From Theileria orientalis strain Shintoku (Eukaryota > Apicomplexa > Aconoidasida > Piroplasmida > Theileriidae): a stretch of 64,000 nt of DNA. A program made the translations under genes and the position numbers. Where the stretch lies: positions 1,364,001-1,428,000 of the forward strand of contig NC_025263.1 of the NCBI RefSeq assembly GCF_000740895.1, written 5' to 3'. Numbering within the stretch: position 1 is the stretch's first letter; every line of letters begins with the position of its first letter. Shown in pieces: positions 1 through 12,400 of the stretch. The notes under the pieces were generated by a model. It worked only from the letters and a program-made list of their open reading frames with translations. It was not told the DNA's origin and ran no database searches.

Positions 1-122
1 TATATATTTTAAAATATGTTTATTTTAATGTATAATTTTATTTAACGAAATTTTCCATTAATTTAATTCCATTCTGTCAATTTTGTATTATAATATCGCA
101 GTTTCTTTTACACAGCTACACA

Positions 123-2389
123 ATGGATTCTTCAGATTCCGAGGTATATTTTGGGAATTTTTTGACAAATCTGTTCTAATTTATACTATCGAATTCATAT
201 AATGCTAATTTTTAATTTACGTAGGTGATTATCCAACTTCGGGATGTGAACAACGTCTTCCTGGGTTCTTCCACGACTGTTCCCATCAAGTACTCAGTGA
301 TTTCAATTTATTTTAATTTTTAGCCTATCTAAGGACCAAATAGAACAGTTGTTGAAGGCGCTTCTGAAGACGGAAGCGAACTACGACGAAGATGTGGACA
401 ACAACAAGTACTCGTTCATCCTGGAAAATAGCGAGGAGATTAAAACGACACTGGAAGATGCACTAAACGTCTCAAAGCAGGAGTTTAGCGGAGAACTGGT
501 GTTTAAGATAACGTACATTCCAATTTCAATATACAGCATAAGGCCAGTAACAAGGTGTTCCTCGTCGCTGCAAGGTTACTTAATCCAAGAGTCATTTTAT
601 ATAGGACACACAGAGTCGGTTCTATGCCTAGAGTTTAGTCCAGATGGAGCATATTTGGCATCAGGATCAGGAGACACGACGGTACAAAATATAGAGAATA
701 CGCAATTAGAGTTATTAGTTTGCCTAAGTGTGATGAATGATAATAAATAAACAATAGGTGAGGGTTTGGGACTTATCAACGCAAACGCCAATTAAGACAT
801 TCACTGGCCATAAAAACTGGGTGATGAGCATATCATGGTCACCGGACGGAAACACATTGTCCTCAGGAGGAATGGTAGGTGGGAATGCAAATGTAACAAT
901 ATTATAGGACAATAAAGTCATAATATGGGATCCGAAAACAGGAAGTAATAGAGTCTTAAATGGACACACAAAGGTAATAACAGTAAAATGATACAAAGAG
1001 GATATATTAGGTAGATAGATAAATAGATGGATTGATAAATAAATTAATGATAAATAAATTTGAGATAATTAAATAAAAGATATAAGCAGTAAATATAAAA
1101 AGAATTAAGATTCACAAGTTTAAATAGGCAGTAACCACATTGGCATGGCAGCCATTACACAATATGAATAACACAGATAACTACCCAAACCTAGCAAGCG
1201 GAAGCATGGATTTCACAGTGAGAATATGGAGCGTGAAGAGTTACACATGTATAAGGACACTGTCCGGACACACGAGAGGAATATCACAAGTACTGTGGTC
1301 AGCAGAACAAGAAAATAGAATATTTTCATCATCGAGAGATACATTAATAAAGGTATGGGAAGCGTCGACAGGAGCTCTGATCAAGGATTTAAAAGGTAAA
1401 AGTAAACAATAGATAGCATAAAATCTTGGTGTTAAAACTAAGGATGGTATTTTTATGGAATTAAGATGTTGATATTAGTAGGACTGCCATTGATGGTGTA
1501 ATTAAGGGAAGACTATTTCATGGAATATGTAGGACACGCACACTGGATTAACACACTGACGTCCAACACGAGTAGGCTAATAAAAAGTGGACCATATTCA
1601 CCTGAAAATTTTGAAAGAGAAACAACGAAATTCGAGTCAATGGAAGCAATGATAGCAGAGTCAAAGAAAATATACAAAAGATTTAAACAAGTAAGTTGAA
1701 ATTAAAATAGATGAAGACCTGAACTAAGATAAAGCTACAACAATAGTATCATGGTAAAGGAAATAATAGTTGTAATCATAGAAATTGTGGTCATTGAAAC
1801 TGTTAGGAATCTGGACAAGAAAGGCTGCTGTCAGGATCAGATGATAACACAATGTTCATATGGATACCAAATTCAGATACCAATAAGCCGTTACATAGAC
1901 TAACAGGGCACCAACAACTAATAAACCACGTAAGTAGAGTAGAGAATAAGGAGAAAAAAGATGAAATGATGCTAATAAACGTAACAGGTATCATTTTCAG
2001 CAAACGGAAGGTACTTAGCATCAGCATCGTTCGATAAGAGCATAAGGTAGGAGGAGCCCGAAGGCAATTAAGTGTGTAGAATTTGGTGCGGAATAACTGG
2101 AAAATACCTTAAAACGCTGAGAGGACACATAGGAAGAGTGTACAGAATAGCCTGGAGCTGCAGAGGAAACTACCTGGTGAGCGCAAGCTCAGACTCGACG
2201 CTGAAGCTGTGGGACGCAGAAACAGGAAAGCTGAAGTACGACCTCCCAGGACACGCAGACGAAATATACACACTGGATTGGAGCAACTGCGGAAAAACAG
2301 TGGCGTCAGGTAAAAGGAAGTCAAATAAAGCAGAAATTAATAAATGTGTAGGTGGGAAGGACAGGCTAGTAAAATTATGGTGTCACTAA
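123..2389 (+). CDS. NLE1: Notchless homologue, WD40 ribosome assembly factor (NLE1/Rsa4)
   Basis: Split by several short introns. The ATG at 123 opens a tiny first exon (MDSSDSE), and the next exons carry the NLE (Notchless-like N-terminal) domain: VIIQLRDVNNVFLGSST, then a helix LSKDQIEQLLKALLK. The family signature SIRPVTRCSSSLQG leads into a WD40 propeller; SPDGAYLASGSGDTTV, NGRTLSGHTRG-like turns and SDSTLKLWDAETGKL are visible up to the stop at 2387. In the family, Notchless/Rsa4 binds pre-60S particles in the nucleolus, and its N-terminal domain is pulled by the Rea1/Midasin AAA ATPase to mature the large subunit. Order and length agree with the family. The family is firm; inner splice borders (for example 750-900 and 1410-1860) are less so. 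Confidence 0.88.
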
Positions 2390-2577
2390 TAGAGGAATGA
2401 AGCCAGAACGAAAAAATTTAAGTCGAATCATGTGTAAATTATTATCGCAATTGTGTAAAAGGAATAATCAATATAGAAACTGTACATATATCTTAGATAA
2501 TATGACGAGTAAGCATAAGTTGGCGAGTCCGCCCGGCGGAACCGGCGCGAAGCAATGATTAAGCGTAGCCTTCCACA

Positions 2578-4568
2578 ATGTATTCAATAGAGTGCGATCT
2601 GGTGATACATATATTAGAATATTACTTCGGAGAAGCGGCCGCGAAGATAGCGAGCCACCTGCTACTGCGAGGACCAGTGACATTGCATAAGCTGGTGAGC
2701 TACTCAGAGTACGACTTCAAAATCGTGAGAAACACGCTGGTGATACTGATACACCACGGCGTGGTGGAGTACGCGATGGATGCGTCCCAGTTTGGAAACA
2801 AATCAGTCACACATGTACTATACTCAATCAAGTCGGAAAATGTACTGTCAATACTGCTTATTCCATTCCTACTACACACAGCAAAGGAAAAAGTGGACGA
2901 AAACACATTCAAAATACTGTTCCACATAGCAAAATATGGAATAGTATCGCCAGGAAAGATAAGAGAGTCGTTTGAGGATATGGGTGAGAAGGAGAGCGAA
3001 TAATATATTATAGAAACGCACACAATATTTGAGTCGATTTCAAAGTTGATAAACGAAGGATACATAAGATGCGTTGACTCATTTGTTCAACACAAGGTAA
3101 GACAGTGAGAACCACTTACACAGTTACTGTGGATCGCAGTAAACAGTGTTATGACCAAATAATTTTACAGAAAACAAATAGACAGTAACAGCCTATGCGT
3201 CGTATGCGTTTGTATATGTTTTTATGCATATGAACACCAGAGAAACTGGTTTATAGTAACATTGTAGAGCAAATACAGCGAATATACGTACTCCTACGAT
3301 GGAATGTTTGATGTTTTGGACAATTTAACCAAGGACAAGTACACGAGTTCGAATGGACTGGCATATGACCTGAGAGAAGATCAACTGTATAAAGTCAATT
3401 TTGATAAAATATTGGAACACCTGTTGAAAGAGGTAAGGAGATATGGAATATAAATATGTGCATAAACACGGATAAATAAGCACATAAATAGAAGTAGAAT
3501 ACATAGTAAGAACTACAAAGTACAGTAAACTACAGTCATGTAAAGTAAAATAAAGTAAAGTAAAGTTAAATAATTAATAGGAAATAAAACTGCTGGCATA
3601 TAATCGACTGGGAGATAGTTCACTGATCAAGAGCGTTGTGAACATCTTGATTGAAAACAATACGGGAAGATGGCCAAACGTAGTGCGCTACGACTACATA
3701 CAGTCAGAAATCATGGCAATGAAGGAGTTCCAAAACATCAATTCGCAATACTTGATGAAGTTCTTCCAAGGATTATCCAAACACACTGATAATCTAGTAG
3801 TGCACACACCTCAAGGTAATAAAAATATAATTAGTAGCACTAGCGATATAAGCACGGTAACGGGGATGATGACGATTATTAGATAACTCGTACTACTTCG
3901 ACTGGTATAAGGCGAAGAAAATGTTGAAGGAGAAGGCGATATTTGGGTAAAGGATAAAGGAGTAGATAAATACATGCTTAGATCAATAAAGAGACTGCTG
4001 GGAATCAAGGGAGCGAGATTGTGGAATCTGCTGATAAAAGAAGCGGAAGAAAACCCCTCAGTAATACTGGATACACACCAGGTAGGCAAGGGAAGCTTAA
4101 CAACAAGTAGATCAGCGAAAAGGGGCTGGTGTCGCTGCAGACGGCAAGGTCAATACTGTACAATCTGACGCTGAAAGGCTTCGCGAAGCTGTACGAATCG
4201 GTAAAATCGACGAACTAACACGTTAAAGGTTCAGGAGGTGGCCCAACAGGTTCCAAACCAAACGGATAGACAAACGCTGTACTTCACGTCCTCAATTGAA
4301 CTGGTAAGCAGAGAAAAATAAAAAGGAGGCTTAGACGTACGGACAAGTAATTAAACTGGGATACAAGTTCGCGTCGAACCTGATAGAGAGACTGGTGTAC
4401 GAAAGAAAGGCAAACTTCCACAGGTAACTGGATAGAAACAATAGAATCCTTAGGAATCTGGTAATACAGGACGCCGCAGAGGCGAATATGAGACAAACTG
4501 ACCCGAAGATAATAGAAATACACCTGCTTTACCTCATTAAGTTCATCATGATTATGAGGCAACTGTAA
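2578..4568 (+). CDS. RPC3: RNA polymerase III subunit RPC3/RPC82
   Basis: About nine exons with introns of roughly 20-150 bp. The first exon reads MYSIECDLVIHILEYYFGEA followed by AKIASHLLLRGPVTLHKLV, which is the RPC82/RPC3 N-terminal winged-helix pattern of a helix, FGE, then a start of HTH with LRGP. Later exons give further winged-helix segments (GYIRCVDSFVQHK; LLAYNRLGDSSLIKSVVNIL; SIKRLLGIKGARLWNLLIKE), ending in LLYLIKFIMIMRQL and a stop at 4566. RPC3 belongs to the RPC3-RPC6-RPC7 heterotrimer that opens promoters for tRNA and 5S rRNA transcription. Length of about 500 residues fits. The start is the first ATG after a GC-rich leader. Exon 1 ends just before an in-frame stop at 3001, inside the first intron. 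Confidence 0.8.
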
Positions 4569-4962
4569 ATGTGTAAACTGACACAATACACACTACGTAG
4601 GACTCGAATAGCCTTTAAATATTATTAGTGTTATATCCTTTTCGTTCAAACTCTCCAGTAAGGCTCGAGAACGGAAATCTGAGAGAATGGGTGAGAATGG
4701 ACATTATGCCGCCAAGTGCGTGCAAAAGGTAAATTTATAAAAATAATTGCAATTAAGTAATAATTATTTAAAAATAAACTAGTTTTTAATTAAATAAAAT
4801 TTAAAAAGGCCAATTTGTAAAGGAAGATTGAACTATTAGTCTAAAGTAAACTAAAACTGAAGTAGTTTATCCGAATACACTAAAATATAGTATTCCGCGG
4901 AAACATATAAAAATAAAGCACATAAAAACTCAGATGTGTAAAGTAACAGTTTGAAAAATAAA
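4569..4962. other. AT-rich spacer between RPC3 and the CLAMP-like gene
   Basis: No convincing coding region. A stretch at about 4655-4735 is less AT-rich and has weak splice-like borders. It could be 3' UTR of RPC3 or 5' UTR of the next gene. The remainder is low-complexity A/T. Confidence 0.5.
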
Positions 4963-6566
4963 ATGGCACGAGGTTCTAGTCATTCGGGCGGCGCGACAAA
5001 CCAACAGGCCGTTCCGAGGTGGATATGGTTTTTATGCTCAGGGTTGGCCTTCGTGGGAATCGTATGCCTGGCAATAAGCATATTTTTGCCGAGCTGGAGG
5101 CAATCAGGCCCAATAAGTAAGTGAGCGACCCCTTGACGCACTTTCAGCATACAACTACATACACAAGGCGAGCAAGCGCCAGCACATGGTGGAGGAGACG
5201 AAGTACGGCCTCCACACGGTGATTTACGACAACTACATGACGAAGCAGAGCTGGGCTAAGAGGGTCAGCAACGTGAAGGTAAGCCTCATGTTTTAGCCAT
5301 TGACACATCGTACGTGCAATATGCACTTATCGTAACCATTAATCTAAAGACTTCTCAAAATTAATAAAACGACTGAATCCTATTACAAATGTCCACTACA
5401 TTGACACTGTATGAGAAGTGTAAACAACTCTGGCAACATCCTATAACCGACATATAGGCTAAGGGCTACATGGCCATTCAAAACTCAAGTCAGAACCACC
5501 GTGGTGGCTACAAAAATTTCTTCGTCAACGAGTGCCCGGCTGCCTGCAGGGACGGCATATCTGCGAGAATAAGGGTGTACGAGAACCTCCTGGGCTACAA
5601 TAACCTGGTACTGGGACTTGGAATAGTTTATGCTATTTGTGCCACTACTACTGCTAGCATTACTGACGTTGCTATTACTATTATTACTGCCATTCCTACT
5701 AATACTGCTGCTACCATTACTGACGTTATTACTACTACTAATACTATTGCTACAAATACTAATAATTTTTAGCTCTTGCTTGCCCTTGTCGTTGTAGAAG
5801 CATCGGCAGGTTTCGGACTCCTATGGGCTATAATTACTGGAAAGCACATCCACATAGTCGGAGTAAGTTGCAGTATTGATAACAGATACAGACTGTATGG
5901 GCTGTCGCTGGTGTAGCATGCCTTGGTTCCACTATATACTGGAACAGGGTGACCCATAAAACGTGGCTTATAGCGATAAGGGCCCAAATGGTAAGTTACC
6001 ACCACCGTGGTATTAGTACTATAGTAAATTATAGAGGATACTATTATCGTATCCAACAGATGGCCAAAGCAGCATTTCTAGTTGCCGTCTTAAATAGACT
6101 ATTCGTATCCGTATTCAAGCAACCACCAGTACATCATTGACAACACCATGTGCAGATTCCGTTCCCATACTTGTCGTACTGCTACACTCTAGCTTTGGTA
6201 GCGGGAGTCCTTTTCGTAATTGCAGCTATGCTCCTTTTCTTTTCAGATAGACTGGGTCACTGGATGATGAAGAGAAAGGTGAGAACAACGCAGATCAACA
6301 CGCTTTAGATGCAGTCGACTCTGAACGAGTACGCCAAGGGGGGAAAGGTCGATTTCGGCCAGCTCAAAATGCCGTTTGGAGAGCCTTCTGCGCCGAACAT
6401 CCAGGCGCAGAACATGGGAAGGCCGGTCATGGGTCCAAACGTTAACCCGGATTCAGGATTTAACCCAGGATCATTCTTTAACGGAATGGGATTTAACAAC
6501 CACAGCGCCCCAAACCACAACGAATCGAACTCGCCGTCAATGTGGGCACGCAACTTCCAGCTTTAA
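4963..6566 (+). CDS. Four-pass membrane protein, claudin-like (CLAMP candidate)
   Basis: Seven exons, about 330 residues. The ATG at 4963 gives a short N-terminus, then membrane segment 1 (WIWFLCSGLAFVGIVCLAI). A loop of about 100 residues follows, holding a CPAAC cysteine pair at about 5536. Three more membrane segments come next: LLALVVVEASAGFGLLWAII, VWAVAGVACLGSTIYW, and YTLALVAGVLFVIAAMLLFF. The C-terminal tail of about 85 residues is rich in N, P, G and M. One membrane segment, a large first loop, three more segments and a proline-rich tail is the claudin/PMP22 topology. It also matches CLAMP, the claudin-like apicomplexan microneme protein needed for host-cell invasion, including its length of about 350 residues. 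The name is inferred from topology and tail. GAPM proteins were considered but have six membrane segments. Confidence 0.6.
5622..5772 (+). repeat. Trinucleotide-like degenerate repeat inside an intron
   Basis: An intron of the CLAMP-like gene is built largely of imperfect ACT/ATT-type triplets (ctattactattattactgc and variants). The intron starts near GTACTGGG and ends at TTTTTAG, so the apparent Thr/Ile-rich reading frame is not coding. Confidence 0.7.
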
Positions 6567-6920
6567 TCGTATTATGTGCAATACGTATTTATATGTGTAC
6601 TAAAATGGCATATAAAAGAATACACCGGAAACATAATGATTATATTATGTCCAAACAGGTAATAGCATGTTCAGTTTCAAGATAAATTTAAAAATGTGTT
6701 TATATAAAGACCTTTGTGGCCACATACTAATCTGAGAATAAATAGCCTAATGGGGGGTGAATGTGGAATCACAGTGAAATGTATATAGAACTTTTTTATT
6801 TCTATTTTTATACGGGTAATTTTTAATTAATCACTGAAACTATTATAGCTTCACTTTAAAAGAATAATTCTGGTAAGTAGCTCTTCATGTATAATGTCAC
6901 TGTAGGATTAGATCAAAGAG
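6567..6920. other. AT-rich spacer, probable uL11 promoter
   Basis: Holds the 3' UTR of the CLAMP-like gene and the upstream region of the uL11 gene. No ORF, RNA gene or strong repeat seen. Confidence 0.5.
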
Positions 6921-7454
6921 ATGGCTAAGAAACCGGACCCAAATGAAATAGTTTACGGTATGCATCATTTATTAGTCTAATAATTGTCTATAGTCTACTT
7001 GCGACAACTGGGAGGAGAAGTAGCGCCCTCATCCGTACTCGCCCCAAAGCTCGGTCCGTTGGGAATGTCGCCAAAGAAGGTTGGAGACGACATAGCCAAA
7101 GAGACTGCAAGCTGGAAGGGAATTAAAGTAACGGTGAAGCTTACGATACAGAACAGACAGGCGAAGGTGGAAATCAAACCAAGCGCTACAGCGTTACTGA
7201 TCAGAGAGCTCAAAGAACCGCTAAGAGATCGCAAGAAGGTTAAGAACATCAAGCACAATGGAAACTTAACATGGGATCAAGTGATGGGAGTCGCAAGAAC
7301 GATGAGGCCAACCTCGATGGCGAAGTCAATGAGGGGGACCGTAAAGGAGATCCTGGGCACATGTAACGCCATTGGATGCACAGTTGACAACCAGAAGCCC
7401 AGAGACCTGCAAGCAAAGATCGACAACGGGGAGCTGGAGGTGCCAAACGAATAA
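6921..7454 (+). CDS. RPL12: 60S ribosomal protein uL11 (RPL12)
   Basis: Two exons: 6921-6957 and 6994-7454, joined across a 36-bp intron (GTATGC..TAG) within a Val codon. The product begins [20 protein letters not shown] and continues with the uL11 signature [20 protein letters not shown]. Near the C-terminus is the uL11 tail pattern [20 protein letters not shown]. Length of about 169 residues is typical of eukaryotic cytosolic uL11. It forms the base of the ribosomal stalk and contacts 25S/28S rRNA at the GTPase-associated centre. No organellar leader, so this is the cytosolic protein. Confidence 0.97.
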
Positions 7455-7602
7455 CCATCCAATTCCCACAGTCGGGCTTCAATGTTCTTCGAATAAACGA
7501 TACATATTATGTACATTAAAACGTGCAAACACACTCATTTGAATAAACAGCGGCTGATAAAATGATGAAATGGGTTTGGATGATATAAATGCTCAGATGT
7601 AG

Positions 7603-9432
7603 ATGTCAAGGTACTACACGAAGCCTCTGAGCATTCTCGCATCAAACAAGTTACACTTGATACCGAAAATGAGCGCATTGAGACTGGTGGAAACCATGGA
7701 GGACATTTCATACTGGAAGGATAGAAGATCAGATTCAGCAGTAAAATTATTCACACACTGCAGCTCAAGACTGATGGCACTACTGCAAGAGTTAAAGTAA
7801 GTGTAAAGCAGTAAAACTGGTAAAAAAAAAGAAGAAAAACAAAAAATAATACAACAAACATAACATTTATGTGCAGAATCTCTGAAATGGTGAGAATGTT
7901 ACACACATACAGTAAGGCAGGAATCCAAGTGCAATCGTTCATACCAAAGGTTTGAGAATCAACCATGTATTTGTGTAGATCAGAGAATACGTTTTAAATG
8001 ACCCAGAAAGTGAAGAGCTACTGTTCAACAACAGCTGTGTTAACGACATGATACTTCTGTACAAGGGGTTTGAAAAGTAAGTTACAACGAGGGAGTGCAC
8101 ACATACACCGTAGGAATCAAGTGTTTGACTCAAGAATACACAACTTCATGGTTCAAAAAATAATAAAACAGGTAAACTGTCAATTATAAGTCCAAAGTGG
8201 CATATAAATATCAGTCGTTGGTGTCAATTTTACATTTGAATTAACTGTCATTTTTTCATAGAAGAAACACATGGTTGAGTCTGATGTTTGTTTATTTCTA
8301 AGAACTCATAAAAATTATTTACTGGAGAACACAAATAGACAAGAATATGAAGAAACACACTCTTCATTGGAGTCGTACCTATTCCCAGAATTTGTGAATG
8401 AGATGATACTAAGACTACTCAAATCAGTAAGAAAATTGGATAATTATTATTAATTTTAGTATAACCAATGTAGACCGTCGGATATAGAGTCGTTCATAGA
8501 CTCACTTGCCAGTTTATCGCAATTTTATGTAAGTTTAGTAGTATCAGAATTGAATAGGAAATTGAGTCAATGGAATTGGTGGACTCAATGTTTATTAGTC
8601 TCTCCAAGCACCCAGAAATATTTGATGCTGAACAAATATTGAGGTATTATTTCCATAGGTCTTAATTGACTATACAGTTTAATCCGGTCCTGCTGTAAAT
8701 TGGTCCAAAGGTGTTACACAGTCAATAACCAGGTAACATATCAATCAAATTCAACAATAAGAGTACAAAACGTAATTTTTAAACAGGATAATTCTGCTCC
8801 AATAGAATTTATAAGTTCACTTTTGGGAGAAATTGAAAGGTACAAAATAAGTTAAAAATGTATATTTAGAAGGAATGATATTATGGAGTTTAGAAGCTGT
8901 ATAGAATCCTTCTATCATTTAAATGCGATCAATTATTGGAATCCAAGTCTAATGAAGGGTATTGAAAACAAAAATATTAGTACAACTTAGGAATGATATA
9001 TTGTATAATCAACAGAGTAAGCCAGAAGGAAGATGCAGTCAAAATACACGAAATTATATCTAAAAACCAAGAAAAACTAATTGAAGCACATCAAAAGGCA
9101 AATAGCGCAAGTAAGGAAGATAGTGAGCGCAGTGAAAGGGAATCAATAGTAACAAGTTTGGAAGTAAGTGAAGAAAAAATAAAAACAACACACAGGTAAA
9201 AAGAGCAGTGGAAAAATTAAAGTCAATAATAAATAAAAATAATGAAGTGAGAAAAATGAAAACGGTGTATATTTAATGAGGCTGTGAAGCGGTGTTGTGA
9301 GAAGTTTATTGAACTTTTCTAATATTTTAGATTTTATAAACACAAATATTCTGAATTTGTATCATACAGTTCATTGCTCTCATCATTCTATGAAGTATGA
9401 TTTATATTTTAAATGTGTAGGACTCTAATTAG
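7603..9432 (+). CDS. Helical-repeat protein, probable organellar RNA-binding (HPR-like)
   Basis: About ten small exons with introns of 20-100 bp. From the ATG at 7603 the product starts MSRYYTKPLSILASNKLHLI and then shows repeated amphipathic helix pairs such as LVETMEDISYW, ISEMVRMLHTYSKAGIQVQ, DIESFIDSLASLSQFY and ELVDSMFISLSKHPEIFDAE. This resembles the heptatricopeptide/FASTK-type helices of apicomplexan RAP proteins that act in mitochondria or the apicoplast, but no RAP domain was found. The 3' end is uncertain: a stop occurs at 9274-9276, and a further splice model (exon around 9330-9396) reaches a TAG at 9430-9432, directly abutting the next ATG. A short basic N-terminus could be a mitochondrial leader. 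Function is inferred only. Confidence 0.55.
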
Positions 9433-12400
9433 ATGTACGACTCATTTAAAATAAATTTGATCTCTAAAACTAAATGGAAGCTATTAACATGGCTATACTA
9501 TATATTCTTTATTAAAGCAGTGTTATCAGTGGGAATAAATGGAAGAAAAGGAAATTCAACACCCAGAATACAATTTTCAGCCCCTCCACTGTTAGAAAAC
9601 AAAGGAAAAAGAATATGTTTTCTGTGTAACAATAGTCTTAAAAGAAATAACATAGCAAATGTGAATGGAAGTTTCGGAGAGAACAGGAATAAAGATGAAA
9701 AACAAGAGGGAAGGCTTAATTCGCCTGCACACAGCTTCACACATCATCGCAGCCAAGTACATCAGCCAGGATATTGGCACTCATACTACAATCGCAACGA
9801 CATACAAGCAAAAGTACCGTTTCCACCGAGTAGACAACTCACGAGACAATATAACCCTCAGTTTCAACACACGAACATGTACAATAGCACCCCTTACCCA
9901 GTGATGAATCAATACCAGGGCATGGGAATGAGTTACTATACCACGCAAATGACACCAGTAATTAGACCAGTGTACCAGGCTCCAAATATGAGTCCAGTAA
10001 CAACAATGTATCAGATGCCAATAAGAGTTAAACCACAAATTGAACCGAGTTATGGAGAAAAATTGGTTTCACACAATATGAACGAGTTTTGGAAGAAGAA
10101 AAAGGAAAGGGACCAGGATAGAATTAACAGGTACTCGAGCTTCAAGTTTTACACAGACATAGTCTGGTGGAACGACGACACCGACGAGTGGCCAGGAGTG
10201 ACGAAGATAAAGCCGGGAGAGGAATTCGACGGAATAATACACTACTACTTTACGCCATTTGACGCGCTGGTGTTGCTGGTGGACAAGAAGGTGGAGGCGT
10301 CAGTTAGCCTATCGGACATGCCAGAGGAGTACTCGACGGCCTCAATGAAGGATTTGTTTAAAATCGATCACCTAATAAGGTTTAAGCTCAAGGACCCCCT
10401 GGAGTTCGACGACAAGGGAAGGCCGAAGTTGGTGCCATGCTGCGCGTCGGAAAGGAGGCCGCAGTACACTTTTAGGTCTAAAGTAAGAGGGACGCCGATA
10501 TTCTTCACGAACAACATGGCAGTGTTCAAGCTGGAGGACAACCAGAACTTCGCGCAAGTTTTCTTGGTCAACACAGGAATATACTTGACGTTCCCAATAC
10601 AATACAAGATGAAGGAGGTAACAGAAATTAAGATATTCAACAGTCATAAATATATAGTTAATAAATTTCCATTAGATAGTAGTAGTAAAGGAGCCATTAA
10701 ATAACTATATCACATAACCTTTTTAATTTTTGTTATCACTCATAGATAGTTAATGATTAAATATCATGGATGTTTAGTTGTTTAAGAAAGGAGAAACTGT
10801 GGATTTAGAGGTGCTGAAAACGCCAGTGCCACCTAAGACGAGTGGATATTCATGCAGAATACCATTGGATTCAGAAAAGGGAATTGAACTGGGAGGAAAG
10901 TATAAAATGGTATCAGAAGTACTAACAACAGGTACGGCTAAATAAAATATAATTGCAATAATAATAATAATTCAGCTGGAGGACAAAGGATGAGTGAAGA
11001 GTATAGTAGAGAATATAAAGAGGACGCTTACGATTTGAAGCATGAACCTGTTTATAAAACACCGATAGAAACTGCCAAGTACTTCGTAAATGAATATGAA
11101 TCCTTGCTGCCTTATGAGTCGGAAAGTTGCACACTAAGAGAGTTCGTAAGAAGAATACGAGGAGACTTGAAAGTAGTAATGAGTTACATATCGCTTAAGA
11201 TAAGAGGATTGGTTAATCCGGAGACTACGATATCGCAAACGATGGGAAAAATAATAATAAACTTTGTAAAAAATAAGAAGATATTTGAAGTGGAGAGAGA
11301 AGAAGAAGAGTTTGAATTCAGCCAGTTCAAGGTAAAGTAGAAGCGCACATACATAGTTGTTGGATTAGTTAAGTAGATGTACATACACAGTACTGTAGTT
11401 GATTAAGTAGTTATGTACATAGTTGTGTAGATAGGTAGGCAGGTGGTTGACACAGTAGATTGCATAACGTCTTACACATTTTAGAATATTTAACAATTAT
11501 TATCTTATTGAGGTGATAATTAACAATCTTAGGAACAAAACTGCTCGCAAGAGGATGATAGGATTCCAGTGGTGGCGTTGCTAGGTGGGCCAGAAGAAGG
11601 GAAGAGCGCACTGTTTGAGAACCTATGCGGAAAGGAGCCAGAGACAGAATCGAACTTTAACTTCGGAAAAGTAAAACATAAGTTCCCAATAACGCTCTTT
11701 GACACGCCAGGAAATGAGTTGCTGAGTCCAATCAGAGATAATATTCTGAAAGCATCAGACATGGCACTGATACTGATCTCAGCAGAAACAGGAGTGACGA
11801 AACACACGTTAGAAGCAATAAGCAGGTGTAAAGAGATGAAAGTGCCATTTCTGTTCGTTCTAACAAAGCTTGATGAGTCGTCCCAGGAGAACATAGAAAG
11901 CGTAATATCGAAGTTGGCAAGTGCAGGAATAAACCTGGAGCAGATAGGAGGAGAGTATCAAATGATCTCATTTTCAACATTGGAAGACTCAGAAACAAAC
12001 AGGGAGACGCTGATGGAAGCAATCATACTGCAATCGTCAATATCAGAAAGGAGGAAGTCAGAGAGCGACGGGAACGCAAAGGCACATGGATACGTGCTGG
12101 ACTCAGGAAAAAGTAAAAATCAGGGCTTCTACTCACTATTATTGGTAAACAAGGGGACACTAAAGTAGGAGATTGGTAACATAGATACAGAAGAAAGGAA
12201 GAGAGTTATTAATGAGATAGTTATCAGCACCTTGAATAATTTAAGCTAATGAAACGAGTTTAGGAAGGGGGACAATCTGGTCAACGGAGTGGCAAGTGTG
12301 AAGATAAAGTCAATAAGGAACGGCGAAGGGGAACTCATGAAAGAATTGACGCAATCGGAGTGCGGATACGTCTACGGGTTCGATAAGGAGACAACAGCAG

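Noticed and set aside
4655..4735. Short coding-like stretch after RPC3
   Set aside because: It has splice-like ends, but RPC3 already closes at 4568 and no family match or start codon supports a separate gene.
9433..10704. Separate membrane protein gene upstream of IF-2
   Set aside because: The frame continues across the next introns (10976 joins in phase to the IF2-N region), so it is the N-terminal part of the IF-2 gene.
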